Positions 1 to 6,607 of a stretch of 20,492 nt of DNA are shown here, piece by piece (the first letter of the stretch is position 1; every line of letters starts with the position of its first letter). Origin of the DNA: Bdellovibrionales bacterium (lineage in GTDB: Bacteria; Bdellovibrionota; Bacteriovoracia; Bacteriovoracales; Bacteriovoracaceae); NCBI GenBank assembly GCA_005791855.1, contig SXUH01000408.1:1-20492 (forward strand), read 5' to 3'. The translations under genes were made by a program, and so were the position numbers. The notes under the pieces were generated by a model. It was given only the letters and a program-made list of their open reading frames with translations, did no database searches and had not been told where the DNA came from.

Positions 1-64
1 ACATCATTTTGAAGGCTTGATTTTCTACGGACCATTACGGTCTTATCTTAACCCGGAGGTTAAT

Positions 65-433
65 ATGAAAAAGCTCTTAGTTCTAACAGTCGCGGCCTTG
101 GTCGCAAGCGCTCCAGTCCTGGCCCAGTCAGGGAGCGGCTCGTCCTCCACTGGCACGGGGACGACCACGAACTCAGGTTCGAGCACCATGGGCTCGGGGT
201 CGATGAACTCCACCGGCACCGGTTCTTCCACCAACATGGGGACGACCAACTCGAAGAAGTCCGGTACGAACCAGCAGAGGATGGAAGACAACTCCGGCAC
301 GGGTGCCACCGGAACTGATTTCGGCTCATCTTCCGCGACCGGCACCGGAACTGACGCGGCCACCGGCACCGGCTCGGGCGCTACCGGCACGGGCACGGGA
401 ACCGGAACCGGCACGACCGACGACAGCATGTAA
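65..433 (+). CDS. Low-complexity Ser/Gly/Thr-rich secreted protein
   Basis: The 122-residue product starts with a Sec signal peptide (MKKLLVLTVAALVASAPVLA, cleavage expected after VLA or shortly beyond). The rest is almost entirely Ser, Gly, Thr, Asn and Met, ending in a run of Gly-Thr dipeptides and a short acidic tail (TDDSM). The start at 65 is chosen over in-frame upstream codons because GGAGG at 55-59 lies at proper spacing and because the signal peptide begins there. A short basic/polar patch (KKSGTNQQR, about residues 64-72) interrupts the low-complexity stretch. The composition fits a disordered, exported or surface-associated protein, and no enzymatic domain is visible. It is a single-gene unit closed by a strong terminator. 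I do not recognise the family and its function is unknown. Confidence 0.75.
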   Translation: MKKLLVLTVAALVASAPVLAQSGSGSSSTGTGTTTNSGSSTMGSGSMNSTGTGSSTNMGTTNSKKSGTNQQRMEDNSGTGATGTDFGSSSATGTGTDAATGTGSGATGTGTGTGTGTTDDSM

Positions 434-436
434 GAC

Positions 437-471
437 AAAAAAATGCCAGGCCAGTCCTGGCATTTTTTTTT
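437..471 (+). terminator. Rho-independent terminator
   Basis: A perfect stem (arm AAAAAAATGCCAGG, five-base loop CCAGT, arm CCTGGCATTTTTTT) is followed by a run of T residues. It starts three bases after the stop of the low-complexity secreted gene. The A-tract on the 5' side could make it act in both directions. It sits only 21 bases before the pcp start, so pcp must have its own start site inside or just after this hairpin. Confidence 0.93.
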
Positions 472-480
472 GAATGCTCT

Positions 481-486
481 TAGAAT
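481..486 (+). promoter_or_regulatory. Possible -10 box for a leaderless pcp transcript
   Basis: TAGAAT (5 of 6 matches to TATAAT) ends exactly six bases before the pcp ATG and follows directly after the terminator T-tract. No Shine-Dalgarno is present between it and the ATG. A transcript starting at the A of the ATG is therefore plausible. No convincing -35 box is visible. Confidence 0.35.
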
Positions 487-492
487 TCTCTG

Positions 493-1089
493 ATGAAGAT
501 CCTCATCACTGGTTTCGAACCCTTCGGCGACAACAAGCGGAATCCGACCCAGCTCCTGGTCGAAGCCTTTAACATGCTCCAGGTCACCCTTCCGGAGAAC
601 TGCCAGTTCGAAGCCCGGACCCTTCCGGTCACTTTCGGCCAGGCCTTCGAGGAACTGGAGCGGTCCATCGAAAGCTTCAACCCGGACACGGTCCTCGCCC
701 TCGGGCTCGCCGCTGGTCGGAGCTCCATCGAGCTGGAGCGGATCGCGATCAACTGCATGGACGCCGAGATCGCCGACAACGACGGGGTGAGGCCCGTGGA
801 CGAGGAGATCACGCCGGGGGGCCCGGCCGGCTACTTCACCACTCTCCCGCTGGGCCAACTCGTCGCCGACCTCCGTCGAAGAGGCATCGCGGTCCGCGTT
901 TCAAACAGCGCCGGGACCTACGTGTGCAACTACCTCTTCTACCGCCTGATGGAGCTGGCCCGGCGGCGGAACCTGCGCTGTGGCTTCGTCCACGTTCCCG
1001 AGGAATCCGTCCTCCCGCTGCCGGAGCTCATCCGAGCGGTGGAAGAGCTGATCAGAAGCCTAGATTCTCAACCCAGCCCCGGAACATAG
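493..1089 (+). CDS. pcp: Pyroglutamyl-peptidase I (pyrrolidone-carboxylate peptidase)
   Basis: This cysteine peptidase (family C15) removes N-terminal pyroglutamate from peptides in the cytoplasm. The 198-residue product is close to the usual 200-215 residues. The N-terminal MKILITGFEPFG is the family signature. The catalytic triad is visible as Glu80 (within SSIELERIA), Cys145 (within NSAGTYVCNY) and His167 (within GFVHVPEE). No Shine-Dalgarno sequence precedes the ATG. Instead a TAGAAT hexamer ends six bases before it, which would fit a leaderless transcript. The 3' end overlaps the convergent secreted CxxCH gene by 38 bases. The family assignment is firm; the physiological substrate is not known. 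Confidence 0.95.
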   Translation: MKILITGFEPFGDNKRNPTQLLVEAFNMLQVTLPENCQFEARTLPVTFGQAFEELERSIESFNPDTVLALGLAAGRSSIELERIAINCMDAEIADNDGVRPVDEEITPGGPAGYFTTLPLGQLVADLRRRGIAVRVSNSAGTYVCNYLFYRLMELARRRNLRCGFVHVPEESVLPLPELIRAVEELIRSLDSQPSPGT

Positions 1090-2311
1090 TCCCCACTTCG
1101 ATCCCGTGGTTCATGGACCAGAGGTAGTCGGAGGGAAAGTTCCTCCGGACCTTCCCCCGGCCGTGCCGGGAGACGTCCGTCGCCTCCGAGCCGCCGTGCT
1201 GGTGGCAGCCGATGCAGTTGGACCTGGCGTTCCCCGGCTCGACCTCGATGTAGGGGTTCGAGCACCAGGAATCTCCCTGGGTCTCCCGGTCGATGGCCGC
1301 TTCCGCGAGCGCCCTCACCGAGTCACGCTTCTCATACGGTAGTGCCTTGTACCCGGTGACCGAACACATCTCGTAGTTCCTCCAGGCGCCGGGGAAGTCC
1401 TGCGGCTTATCCTCTCCGAAGTGGTTCTTGTCCGGTGCCCACCAAAGAGTGATCCACACCCAGTCCCGGGTTTCCTTCACGGCGATGTGGAGGGCCAGGA
1501 GTTTTTTTACCTTCCCGGTGACCGGATCCTTCGCACCGTGGGCCGTGCCCGCGGGGATGTGGAGCTTCTCCGACCCGATCCAAGTGCCACCGGTGACCTG
1601 GGAGCCGACGGCGTCGACGTCGGTCGGAACCTTCTGGACCTGGCCTTCATCCTGGACCCAGCGGGCCTTGACCACCACGCTTCCGAACGGTGCTTCGGTT
1701 CCGATGCAGGGAGAGAAGTTCTCCGAGGCTTCGAGGTCCTCGTGCGGAGACGGGATCTTCCCTGCTTCCCGGAGGCACCGGATGACCGACGGATAGTTGG
1801 CGATCAGGTGGGCCGCGAGCTTCGGACTGAAGAGGACCCGCTGCTCGGAGTTGATGGCCGAGGCCACCGTCGGATCTTCGAGCATGAGTCTTCTCCGTTC
1901 CTCGAAGGCCTTCGGATCCCAGCTCCGGAAGAGGGCGGCGCTCGTCTCGTTCCAGCGGAAGGCCTCCTGGACGATCTCTTTCTGAGCGACCAAGGTGGAC
2001 GGGATCGACAGAGGTCCCTGCGTCTTCAGCACCTGGCCCATGATCCGGGAGAGGTCATCTTTCCCGTACCAGGTCTGGAACAGGGGAAGCGTGATTCCGC
2101 TTTTGAGCTTCACCGGGGCGACCACTCTTCTGGCGATTTCCCAGGAGAGGCGGCGCTCCTCTTCGCGGGTTCGCGGTCGGACGTCTCCTCCGATTCGGCC
2201 GTAGTCCAGCGCTTCCCCGGTGAGCTTCCGGTCCACGGGCGTTGAGCGAGGGGACGCCCGGGAAGCCTCGGAGAAGAGAGCTGACAGGAGGCAGAGGAGG
2301 AGGGGTTTCAT
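1052..2311 (-). CDS. Secreted monoheme CxxCH protein, downstream partner
   Basis: The 419-residue product has a Sec signal peptide (MKPLLLCLLSALFSEASRA) and a single heme c-binding motif near the C terminus (CIGCH, residues 366-370, followed by QHGG). It is therefore likely a periplasmic cytochrome c-like protein. The central part is rich in Trp (WVWITLWW) and resembles no enzyme I can name. The ATG overlaps the stop of the upstream CxxCH/beta-propeller gene in an ATGA (2308-2311), implying translational coupling and joint function. The start is fixed by this overlap and the signal peptide. Its end overlaps pcp convergently by 38 bases. The cytochrome call rests on CxxCH plus export; without an axial-ligand or structure check, a non-heme role remains possible. 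Confidence 0.75.
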   Translation of the reverse strand: MKPLLLCLLSALFSEASRASPRSTPVDRKLTGEALDYGRIGGDVRPRTREEERRLSWEIARRVVAPVKLKSGITLPLFQTWYGKDDLSRIMGQVLKTQGPLSIPSTLVAQKEIVQEAFRWNETSAALFRSWDPKAFEERRRLMLEDPTVASAINSEQRVLFSPKLAAHLIANYPSVIRCLREAGKIPSPHEDLEASENFSPCIGTEAPFGSVVVKARWVQDEGQVQKVPTDVDAVGSQVTGGTWIGSEKLHIPAGTAHGAKDPVTGKVKKLLALHIAVKETRDWVWITLWWAPDKNHFGEDKPQDFPGAWRNYEMCSVTGYKALPYEKRDSVRALAEAAIDRETQGDSWCSNPYIEVEPGNARSNCIGCHQHGGSEATDVSRHGRGKVRRNFPSDYLWSMNHGIEVGTMFRGWVENLGF

Positions 2312-4050
2312 CGATAGGCGATGGGTGCCAGTGCGGCGCGGATGGCGAAGTCCGATGCCATGACCTGCTCGCGGGCATCCCCGGGTTCTCTTAGGATGAA
2401 GTAGATCCAGCCGTCGCTCCTGAAGTGCGGGAAGAGGGCCTTGTAGCCCGCCGGCACCTGAGTGATCCGGGTGGAAACACCGGTGAGGAGGTCCAGCACC
2501 ACGACGTTACTCGTGTCCCCCGGCAGCTCCGGTTCCCCCGCCCTCCACGGTTCCGGGTACTGGTGGAAGGTCAGGAAGCGTTCGTCGAAGGAGAAGTTCG
2601 CCTTGCTACCAAAGCCGCAGTACTCCCCGACTTTCTTGAAGTGCAGGGACCCGCCTTCCTCGGAGAACTCCGGGACGATGGAGCGGAGCTGGAACCCGCT
2701 CTGGGTGGCGTTAGCACCGAAGCGGTTGTTCATGATGATGGCGGAAGGACTCACGATCATGTCGACCAGGCCCTTCACGCTCATGCCGGCGGCGCGCCCG
2801 GCCTTGTAGCTCAGGCCATCGTTCTTCATCTCGTTTAGCCGGATGATGTCGGTCCGGTAGTTCGAAGACGCGGGGATCGGGTTGGTCGAGGAGTACTGGG
2901 CGTCGTCGGCGATGAAGTTCCCGGCGATCATCCAGTAGCTCAGGTTATCGAGGCTCGCTCCCCAGGAGTTGTACCAGCCTTCGGTGTCGTTGGCGCACTT
3001 CTGGTTGTCGCGGAGCTTGTAGCGCGTCCCCGGCGTCACGAGACCGTCCTGGATCACGCTCATCTTACAGAGTGACTGGATCGGCCGCTCGAGGCCCGTG
3101 AAGCTAAACCCCGTGTTGTCCGGGAGGAAGGACGGGTCCGTGGCGTCGTCGAAGGAGACGACGGAGTTCGCTCCCGGCTTGTTCGCCAGGGCCATGTCCA
3201 CCATCTCCGCGTAGGAGGTCGTCCGGCCGTAGGTGCCGCCGAAGCCAAGGTAGCGGCCATCGGGAGAACCGCGGAACCAGAAGTAGGAGCGCTTGTCTCT
3301 CTTGTGGATGACCTTCAGGTTCTGCACGTAGGCCGGGTTCCCGAACTCGGCGGCGGAGTTCTTGATGTCCTCGAAGCAGTCGAGCGGATCGAGGCTCACT
3401 CCACAGCCGAAGAAGCTCATTCCGTTTTCCTGGTTCTTGGCGGACCAGCCGGAGGTTTTCATCTTGAGGATGTGATCCTTGAGCTCGTCGGAGATGAACG
3501 GAGCGCAGGGCTTCTCCGGCTCGGGCTTGATGACCGCATCGACCATGGGCATGAAGTCCAGGGTCCACTTGATGACGTCTTCCAGCTCCTTCCCTTCGAA
3601 GGTCGGCTCGCCGGAACCTTCCGGCGGCATGGAGGCGCTACTGACCAGCTCCTCGTGGAGCTTCTTGGCGAGGGCCGGATCGTTCGGGTAGGCGTTCCGG
3701 AAGAGGTTCAGGAAGATCTCCGACCGGGTGTAGACCGACAGGAAGCCGAGGCGGTTCGCCGTGAAGGGAGAATTCGGATCCAGGGGGTTCGAGCGAAGGC
3801 AGTTGACCCGTTCGATGGGAGTCAGGGTGTCCTTCTTGATGCAGTCGTAGTTAATCCTCGCGGCCTGGTTGGACCAGAGCCTCGCCGTGGAGAGGGAGGC
3901 CCCGTGGCAGGAGTTGCACTTCCCGCTGCCCTCGATGCCGATCTTCCGGACCATGTGCCTTGCGGTCTCGAGCGCGTTCGGCGCCTGGGCGCCTACCACT
4001 CCGGACAGGGTGAGGAGAAGGAAAGCAAAGTTTAACTTTAGAGGGTTCAT
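2308..4050 (-). CDS. Secreted CxxCH protein with probable beta-propeller
   Basis: The 580-residue product has a signal peptide (hydrophobic residues about 7-20, likely cleavage AQA/PNA at 23). A class I cytochrome c-like motif CNSCH lies at residues 45-49. Further on are repeated blade-like segments of the TolB/PD40 type (SPDGRYLGFGG, FSFDERFLTFHQYP, HFRSDGWIYFILR), which suggest a C-terminal beta-propeller. This is a known style of periplasmic heme protein, but I cannot name the substrate. The gene is first of a two-gene unit, coupled by ATGA to the second CxxCH gene. A promoter lies just upstream at 4089-4116, and GGCGG precedes the ATG. Paired secreted monoheme proteins suggest an electron-transfer or peroxidase/dehydrogenase-like module; that role is inference. 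Confidence 0.75.
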   Translation of the reverse strand: MNPLKLNFAFLLLTLSGVVGAQAPNALETARHMVRKIGIEGSGKCNSCHGASLSTARLWSNQAARINYDCIKKDTLTPIERVNCLRSNPLDPNSPFTANRLGFLSVYTRSEIFLNLFRNAYPNDPALAKKLHEELVSSASMPPEGSGEPTFEGKELEDVIKWTLDFMPMVDAVIKPEPEKPCAPFISDELKDHILKMKTSGWSAKNQENGMSFFGCGVSLDPLDCFEDIKNSAAEFGNPAYVQNLKVIHKRDKRSYFWFRGSPDGRYLGFGGTYGRTTSYAEMVDMALANKPGANSVVSFDDATDPSFLPDNTGFSFTGLERPIQSLCKMSVIQDGLVTPGTRYKLRDNQKCANDTEGWYNSWGASLDNLSYWMIAGNFIADDAQYSSTNPIPASSNYRTDIIRLNEMKNDGLSYKAGRAAGMSVKGLVDMIVSPSAIIMNNRFGANATQSGFQLRSIVPEFSEEGGSLHFKKVGEYCGFGSKANFSFDERFLTFHQYPEPWRAGEPELPGDTSNVVVLDLLTGVSTRITQVPAGYKALFPHFRSDGWIYFILREPGDAREQVMASDFAIRAALAPIAYR

Positions 4051-4088
4051 GGTTTACCGCCGAGAGTAAGGATTTGATTGGGCGGAAT

Positions 4089-4116
4089 TCTATAGGAGGT
4101 TGGTCTTCCGTGTCCA
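4089..4116 (-). promoter_or_regulatory. Sigma70-like promoter of the CxxCH gene pair
   Basis: Reading the minus strand, TGGACA (5 of 6 to TTGACA, at 4111-4116) and TATAGA (at 4089-4094) are separated by 16 bases. They lie in the 73-base gap between the end of the LysR gene and the first CxxCH gene, so the pair is probably transcribed separately from lysR. Confidence 0.5.
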
Positions 4117-4123
4117 GATTCCT

Positions 4124-5014
4124 TTAGCTTAGAGAACTTTTTATACTCTTCGCGAGGTGGTCGGAGATGATCTTCAGCCGGCTGGAGGAATCCGTCCCGA
4201 AGGGAGAGACGATGGACACCGGGAGCGTGTTCCCTTTCCATTCCGGGAGGACCCGGACGAGTTTCCCCTGGCTTAGTTCTTCTTTACAAAGAAACAAAGG
4301 AACCAGGGCGACCCCGGAGCCGTCGCCGGCGAGGCCTATGAGGCTTAGCATCTGGTTGGCGACGATCCGGGGCCTGATGGCGACCTTCACCGTCCGGCCT
4401 CCCTGCCGGAGGACCCACCTCGGATGGGCAGAGGTGCTCGAGAAGCACAGGCAGTCCAGTCCCGTGAGGTCGGCCGGGGCCTTGACCGCGGGGTGCTTCC
4501 GGAGAAACTCCTTCGATGCCACGAGGACCATCTCGATCTCCCCCACCCGCTTGGCCTTGAAGCTACTCGGGGCGAGCTTCCCGATCCGGACGGCGATGTC
4601 CACCCCGTCCTTCACCAGATCGACGAGCTTGTCCGTGTAGTGCATCTCGAAGACGAGCTCCGGATGGAGCCGGGTGAGCTTCCCGATGGCGGGGGTGATG
4701 ATCCGCGAGCCGAAGTCCTCGGCGGCCGTCAGGCGGACGGTGCCGGTGAGCATGCTGTCCGAACCGTAGAGGGAGCGCCGGGCGTCCTCGAGGATGCTCA
4801 CGGCGTTCACCGCGCTCTCGAAGAACGCCTTCCCGGAGGAGGTAAGAGTGAGGCTCCGGGTGGTCCGCAGGAGGAGCTTGGTCCCGCAGTCGCGCTCGAG
4901 CCCACTCACCACGCGGCTGACGGTGGACTTCGGGAGCTTCAGGAGCTCGGCGGCCCGGGAGAAGCTCCCGAGGTTCACGACCTTAACAAAGATTCGGATC
5001 GATTCAATTTCCAT
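4124..5014 (-). CDS. LysR-family transcriptional regulator
   Basis: The 296-residue product is of typical LysR length. The N-terminal winged helix-turn-helix is clear (MEIESIRIFVKVV..SFSRAAELLKLPKSTVSRVV, residues about 1-60), followed by the linker and the two-lobed effector domain (about 90-290). A longer reading from 5107 would add 31 residues rich in Trp/Cys with no family similarity; the start at 5014 matches the family N terminus. Only a weak GGA precedes it. It is divergent from an NmrA-like oxidoreductase, the classical LysR arrangement, so it likely activates that gene and represses itself in response to a small molecule I cannot identify. LysR-type dyads lie in the shared 104-base spacer. 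Confidence 0.93.
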   Translation of the reverse strand: MEIESIRIFVKVVNLGSFSRAAELLKLPKSTVSRVVSGLERDCGTKLLLRTTRSLTLTSSGKAFFESAVNAVSILEDARRSLYGSDSMLTGTVRLTAAEDFGSRIITPAIGKLTRLHPELVFEMHYTDKLVDLVKDGVDIAVRIGKLAPSSFKAKRVGEIEMVLVASKEFLRKHPAVKAPADLTGLDCLCFSSTSAHPRWVLRQGGRTVKVAIRPRIVANQMLSLIGLAGDGSGVALVPLFLCKEELSQGKLVRVLPEWKGNTLPVSIVSPFGTDSSSRLKIISDHLAKSIKSSLS

Positions 5015-5016
5015 TT

Positions 5017-5081
5017 GATTGTTCCATATGAGCAACAGTATATTGCAATCTTTCCATCTAATCAACAATCCAGATCTCTGG
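5017..5081. promoter_or_regulatory. Probable LysR operator region
   Basis: The spacer between the divergent genes holds several dyads. TGTT-N10-AACA at 5020-5037 contains the T-N11-A spacing typical of LysR sites. GCAA-N7-TTGC lies at 5032-5046. GATTGTT at 5017-5023 matches AACAATC at 5064-5070, and CCAGA/TCTGG lies at 5070-5081. Their position between lysR and its divergent neighbour fits a recognition site plus activation site. The exact operator cannot be decided from one sequence. Confidence 0.5.
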
Positions 5082-5118
5082 CATATTAGGTTCAACCAAA
5101 AAAACAAAGGGAGCCTTC

Positions 5119-5958
5119 ATGAAAACTCAGTCAATTTTAGTCATCGGCGCCAGCGGGACGGTCGGCGCGGAAGTATCAAGGATCTTAAAAGCACAAGGCC
5201 ACAAGGTCCTGGAAGCCACCAGCAAGAGAGCTCCGGCGGACGGCAAGGTCTTCGTGGACCTCACCACCGGAGAAGGGATCAGTGCTGCCTTCGAGCACGT
5301 GGACCGGGCCTTCCTCCTCTCACCTCCGGGGTACGCCGACCAGTACGCGATGCTCTCCCCGTTGATCCAGGAAGCAAAACGCCGGGGCCTCAGGAAGGTG
5401 GTTCTGATGACGGCCCTGGGGGCCAACGCCAGTGACTCGACCCCCTTCCGTCGGGCCGAGCTCGAGCTCGAGCGATCGGGGCTCTCCTACAACATCATCC
5501 GGCCCAACTGGTTCATGCAGAACTTCAACTCCTTCTGGATCCAGGGGATCAAGGAACACGGCAAGGTCTTCCTTCCGGCCGGGACGGCGAAGGTGGGCTT
5601 CATCGACGCAAGAGACATCTCGGCGGTCGCCGCCAAGCTCCTGGTGAGTGAGGAGCTCTCGAACCGGGCCTTCGACCTCACGGGGCCTCGGGCCCTGGAT
5701 CACGCGGAAGCCGCGGAGCTCATCTCCAAGGCCACCGGGAAGACCATCGGCTACCAGGAGATCACACCGGAAGCGTTCCGGTCGGGGCTTCTCGGAGCGG
5801 GACTCCCGGCGGACTACGTGGACTTCATGGTGCTGATCATCGGGTTCCTCCGAGAAGGCTACAACTCGGCCGTCACTCAGAACGTGGAGGCGATCCTCGG
5901 CCGCTCGGCGATCCCCTTCGAGACCTACGCTAAAGATTTTAAGATTTCCTACCTCTAG
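5119..5958 (+). CDS. NmrA-like NAD(P)-binding oxidoreductase
   Basis: The 279-residue protein belongs to the atypical short-chain dehydrogenase/NmrA group. The Rossmann dinucleotide motif GASGTVG lies at residues 10-16. Later segments (RGLRKVVLMTALGA, SGLSYNIIRPNWFMQNF) are typical of the NmrA/quinone- or azo-reductase-like subgroup. No membrane segment or signal is present, so it is cytoplasmic. A good Shine-Dalgarno (AAGGGAG, 5107-5113) sits five bases before the ATG. It is divergent from a LysR regulator that probably controls it. Members act as NAD(P)H-dependent reductases or as redox-sensing regulators; which applies here cannot be told. The stop codon lies inside a long inverted repeat (5946-6001). 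Confidence 0.88.
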   Translation: MKTQSILVIGASGTVGAEVSRILKAQGHKVLEATSKRAPADGKVFVDLTTGEGISAAFEHVDRAFLLSPPGYADQYAMLSPLIQEAKRRGLRKVVLMTALGANASDSTPFRRAELELERSGLSYNIIRPNWFMQNFNSFWIQGIKEHGKVFLPAGTAKVGFIDARDISAVAAKLLVSEELSNRAFDLTGPRALDHAEAAELISKATGKTIGYQEITPEAFRSGLLGAGLPADYVDFMVLIIGFLREGYNSAVTQNVEAILGRSAIPFETYAKDFKISYL

Positions 5959-6001
5959 GGTTGTCGGAGCACGGATGCTTGACTACCCTTAGAGGTAGGA
6001 A
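5946..6001. repeat. Long inverted repeat (56-base stem-loop)
   Basis: The left arm TTCCTACCTCTAGGGT (5946-5961) pairs with ACCCTTAGAGGTAGGAA (5985-6001), with one bulged T. The loop itself holds nested pairing: GTC (5963-5965) with GAC (5981-5983), and AGCA (5968-5971) with TGCT (5976-5979). It covers the last codons and stop of the NmrA-like gene and ends one base before the purine-rich ribosome-binding region of the CBS gene. There is no T-tract, so it is not a standard terminator. It could be an RNA-processing or protective hairpin, or a translation control element. Confidence 0.75.
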
Positions 6002-6018
6002 CGGGAGCGGGAGATCCA

Positions 6019-6465
6019 ATGCTTATTAAAAAAATCATGCTTCCGGGGATCAAGACCATTTCCCCGGAGGCCACCATGCAGGAAGCCCACGAGACCATGG
6101 TGAAGAACGGCTTCCGCCACCTGCCGGTTTCCGACGGGAAGTCCATCATCGGGATCATCAGCGACCGGGACGTCCTCCGCGCCACCACCGTGGTCGCCGG
6201 CGCCCAGAAGAGCGAGCGCAACCACATCTACCCGCACAAGCTGGTGTCGGAGTACATGTCCTCTCCCGTCTACAAGATGAAGTGCACCGATGAGGTCAAA
6301 GACGTCGTCCGGGAAATGCTCGAGAGGAAGGTCTCGTGCTTCGTCATCGAAGACGAGCAGCAAAAAGACGTCGGGATCGTGACCACGGATGACCTCCTGA
6401 TCCTTCTCATGGATTTTCTAGACCAGAAGAAATCCTTCTTGGACGTACTAAGATTTAATCGTTGA
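6019..6465 (+). CDS. Tandem CBS-domain protein
   Basis: The 148-residue product consists of two CBS domains: about residues 6-58 (ISPEATMQEAHETMVKNGFRHLPV..GIISDRDVL) and about 78-135 (MSSPVYKMKCTDEVKDVVREML..GIVTTDDLL). Such stand-alone CBS proteins bind adenosyl nucleotides such as AMP, ATP or related ligands in the cleft between the two domains and act as energy- or redox-status sensors, often on a partner protein. No other domain, membrane segment or signal is present. A purine-rich Shine-Dalgarno (GGGAGCGGGAG, about 6003-6013) lies before the ATG, immediately after the long stem-loop. The partner is unknown. Confidence 0.9.
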   Translation: MLIKKIMLPGIKTISPEATMQEAHETMVKNGFRHLPVSDGKSIIGIISDRDVLRATTVVAGAQKSERNHIYPHKLVSEYMSSPVYKMKCTDEVKDVVREMLERKVSCFVIEDEQQKDVGIVTTDDLLILLMDFLDQKKSFLDVLRFNR

Positions 6466-6607
6466 AGGAATGAGTCATCGAAGGAGCCCCGTGCCAGCCG
6501 AGAGAATCATTCATAATTATTCCTGACATCACTAGATTTTTTTAGTCATCCACTTCTTGTTACGCTATCAAATTACGTACAAAAAAACTTTTGCTAAGGC
6601 GGTAACA

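Noticed and set aside
43..858. 271-residue open frame on the minus strand rich in Val-Pro repeats
   Set aside because: It is the antisense shadow of the Ser/Gly/Thr-rich gene and pcp. It runs through the terminator hairpin and has no family signature; pcp on the plus strand has its full catalytic triad.
3304..4035. 243-residue plus-strand open frame opposite the beta-propeller gene
   Set aside because: No signal, motif or ribosome-binding site. The minus-strand gene has a signal peptide and CxxCH.
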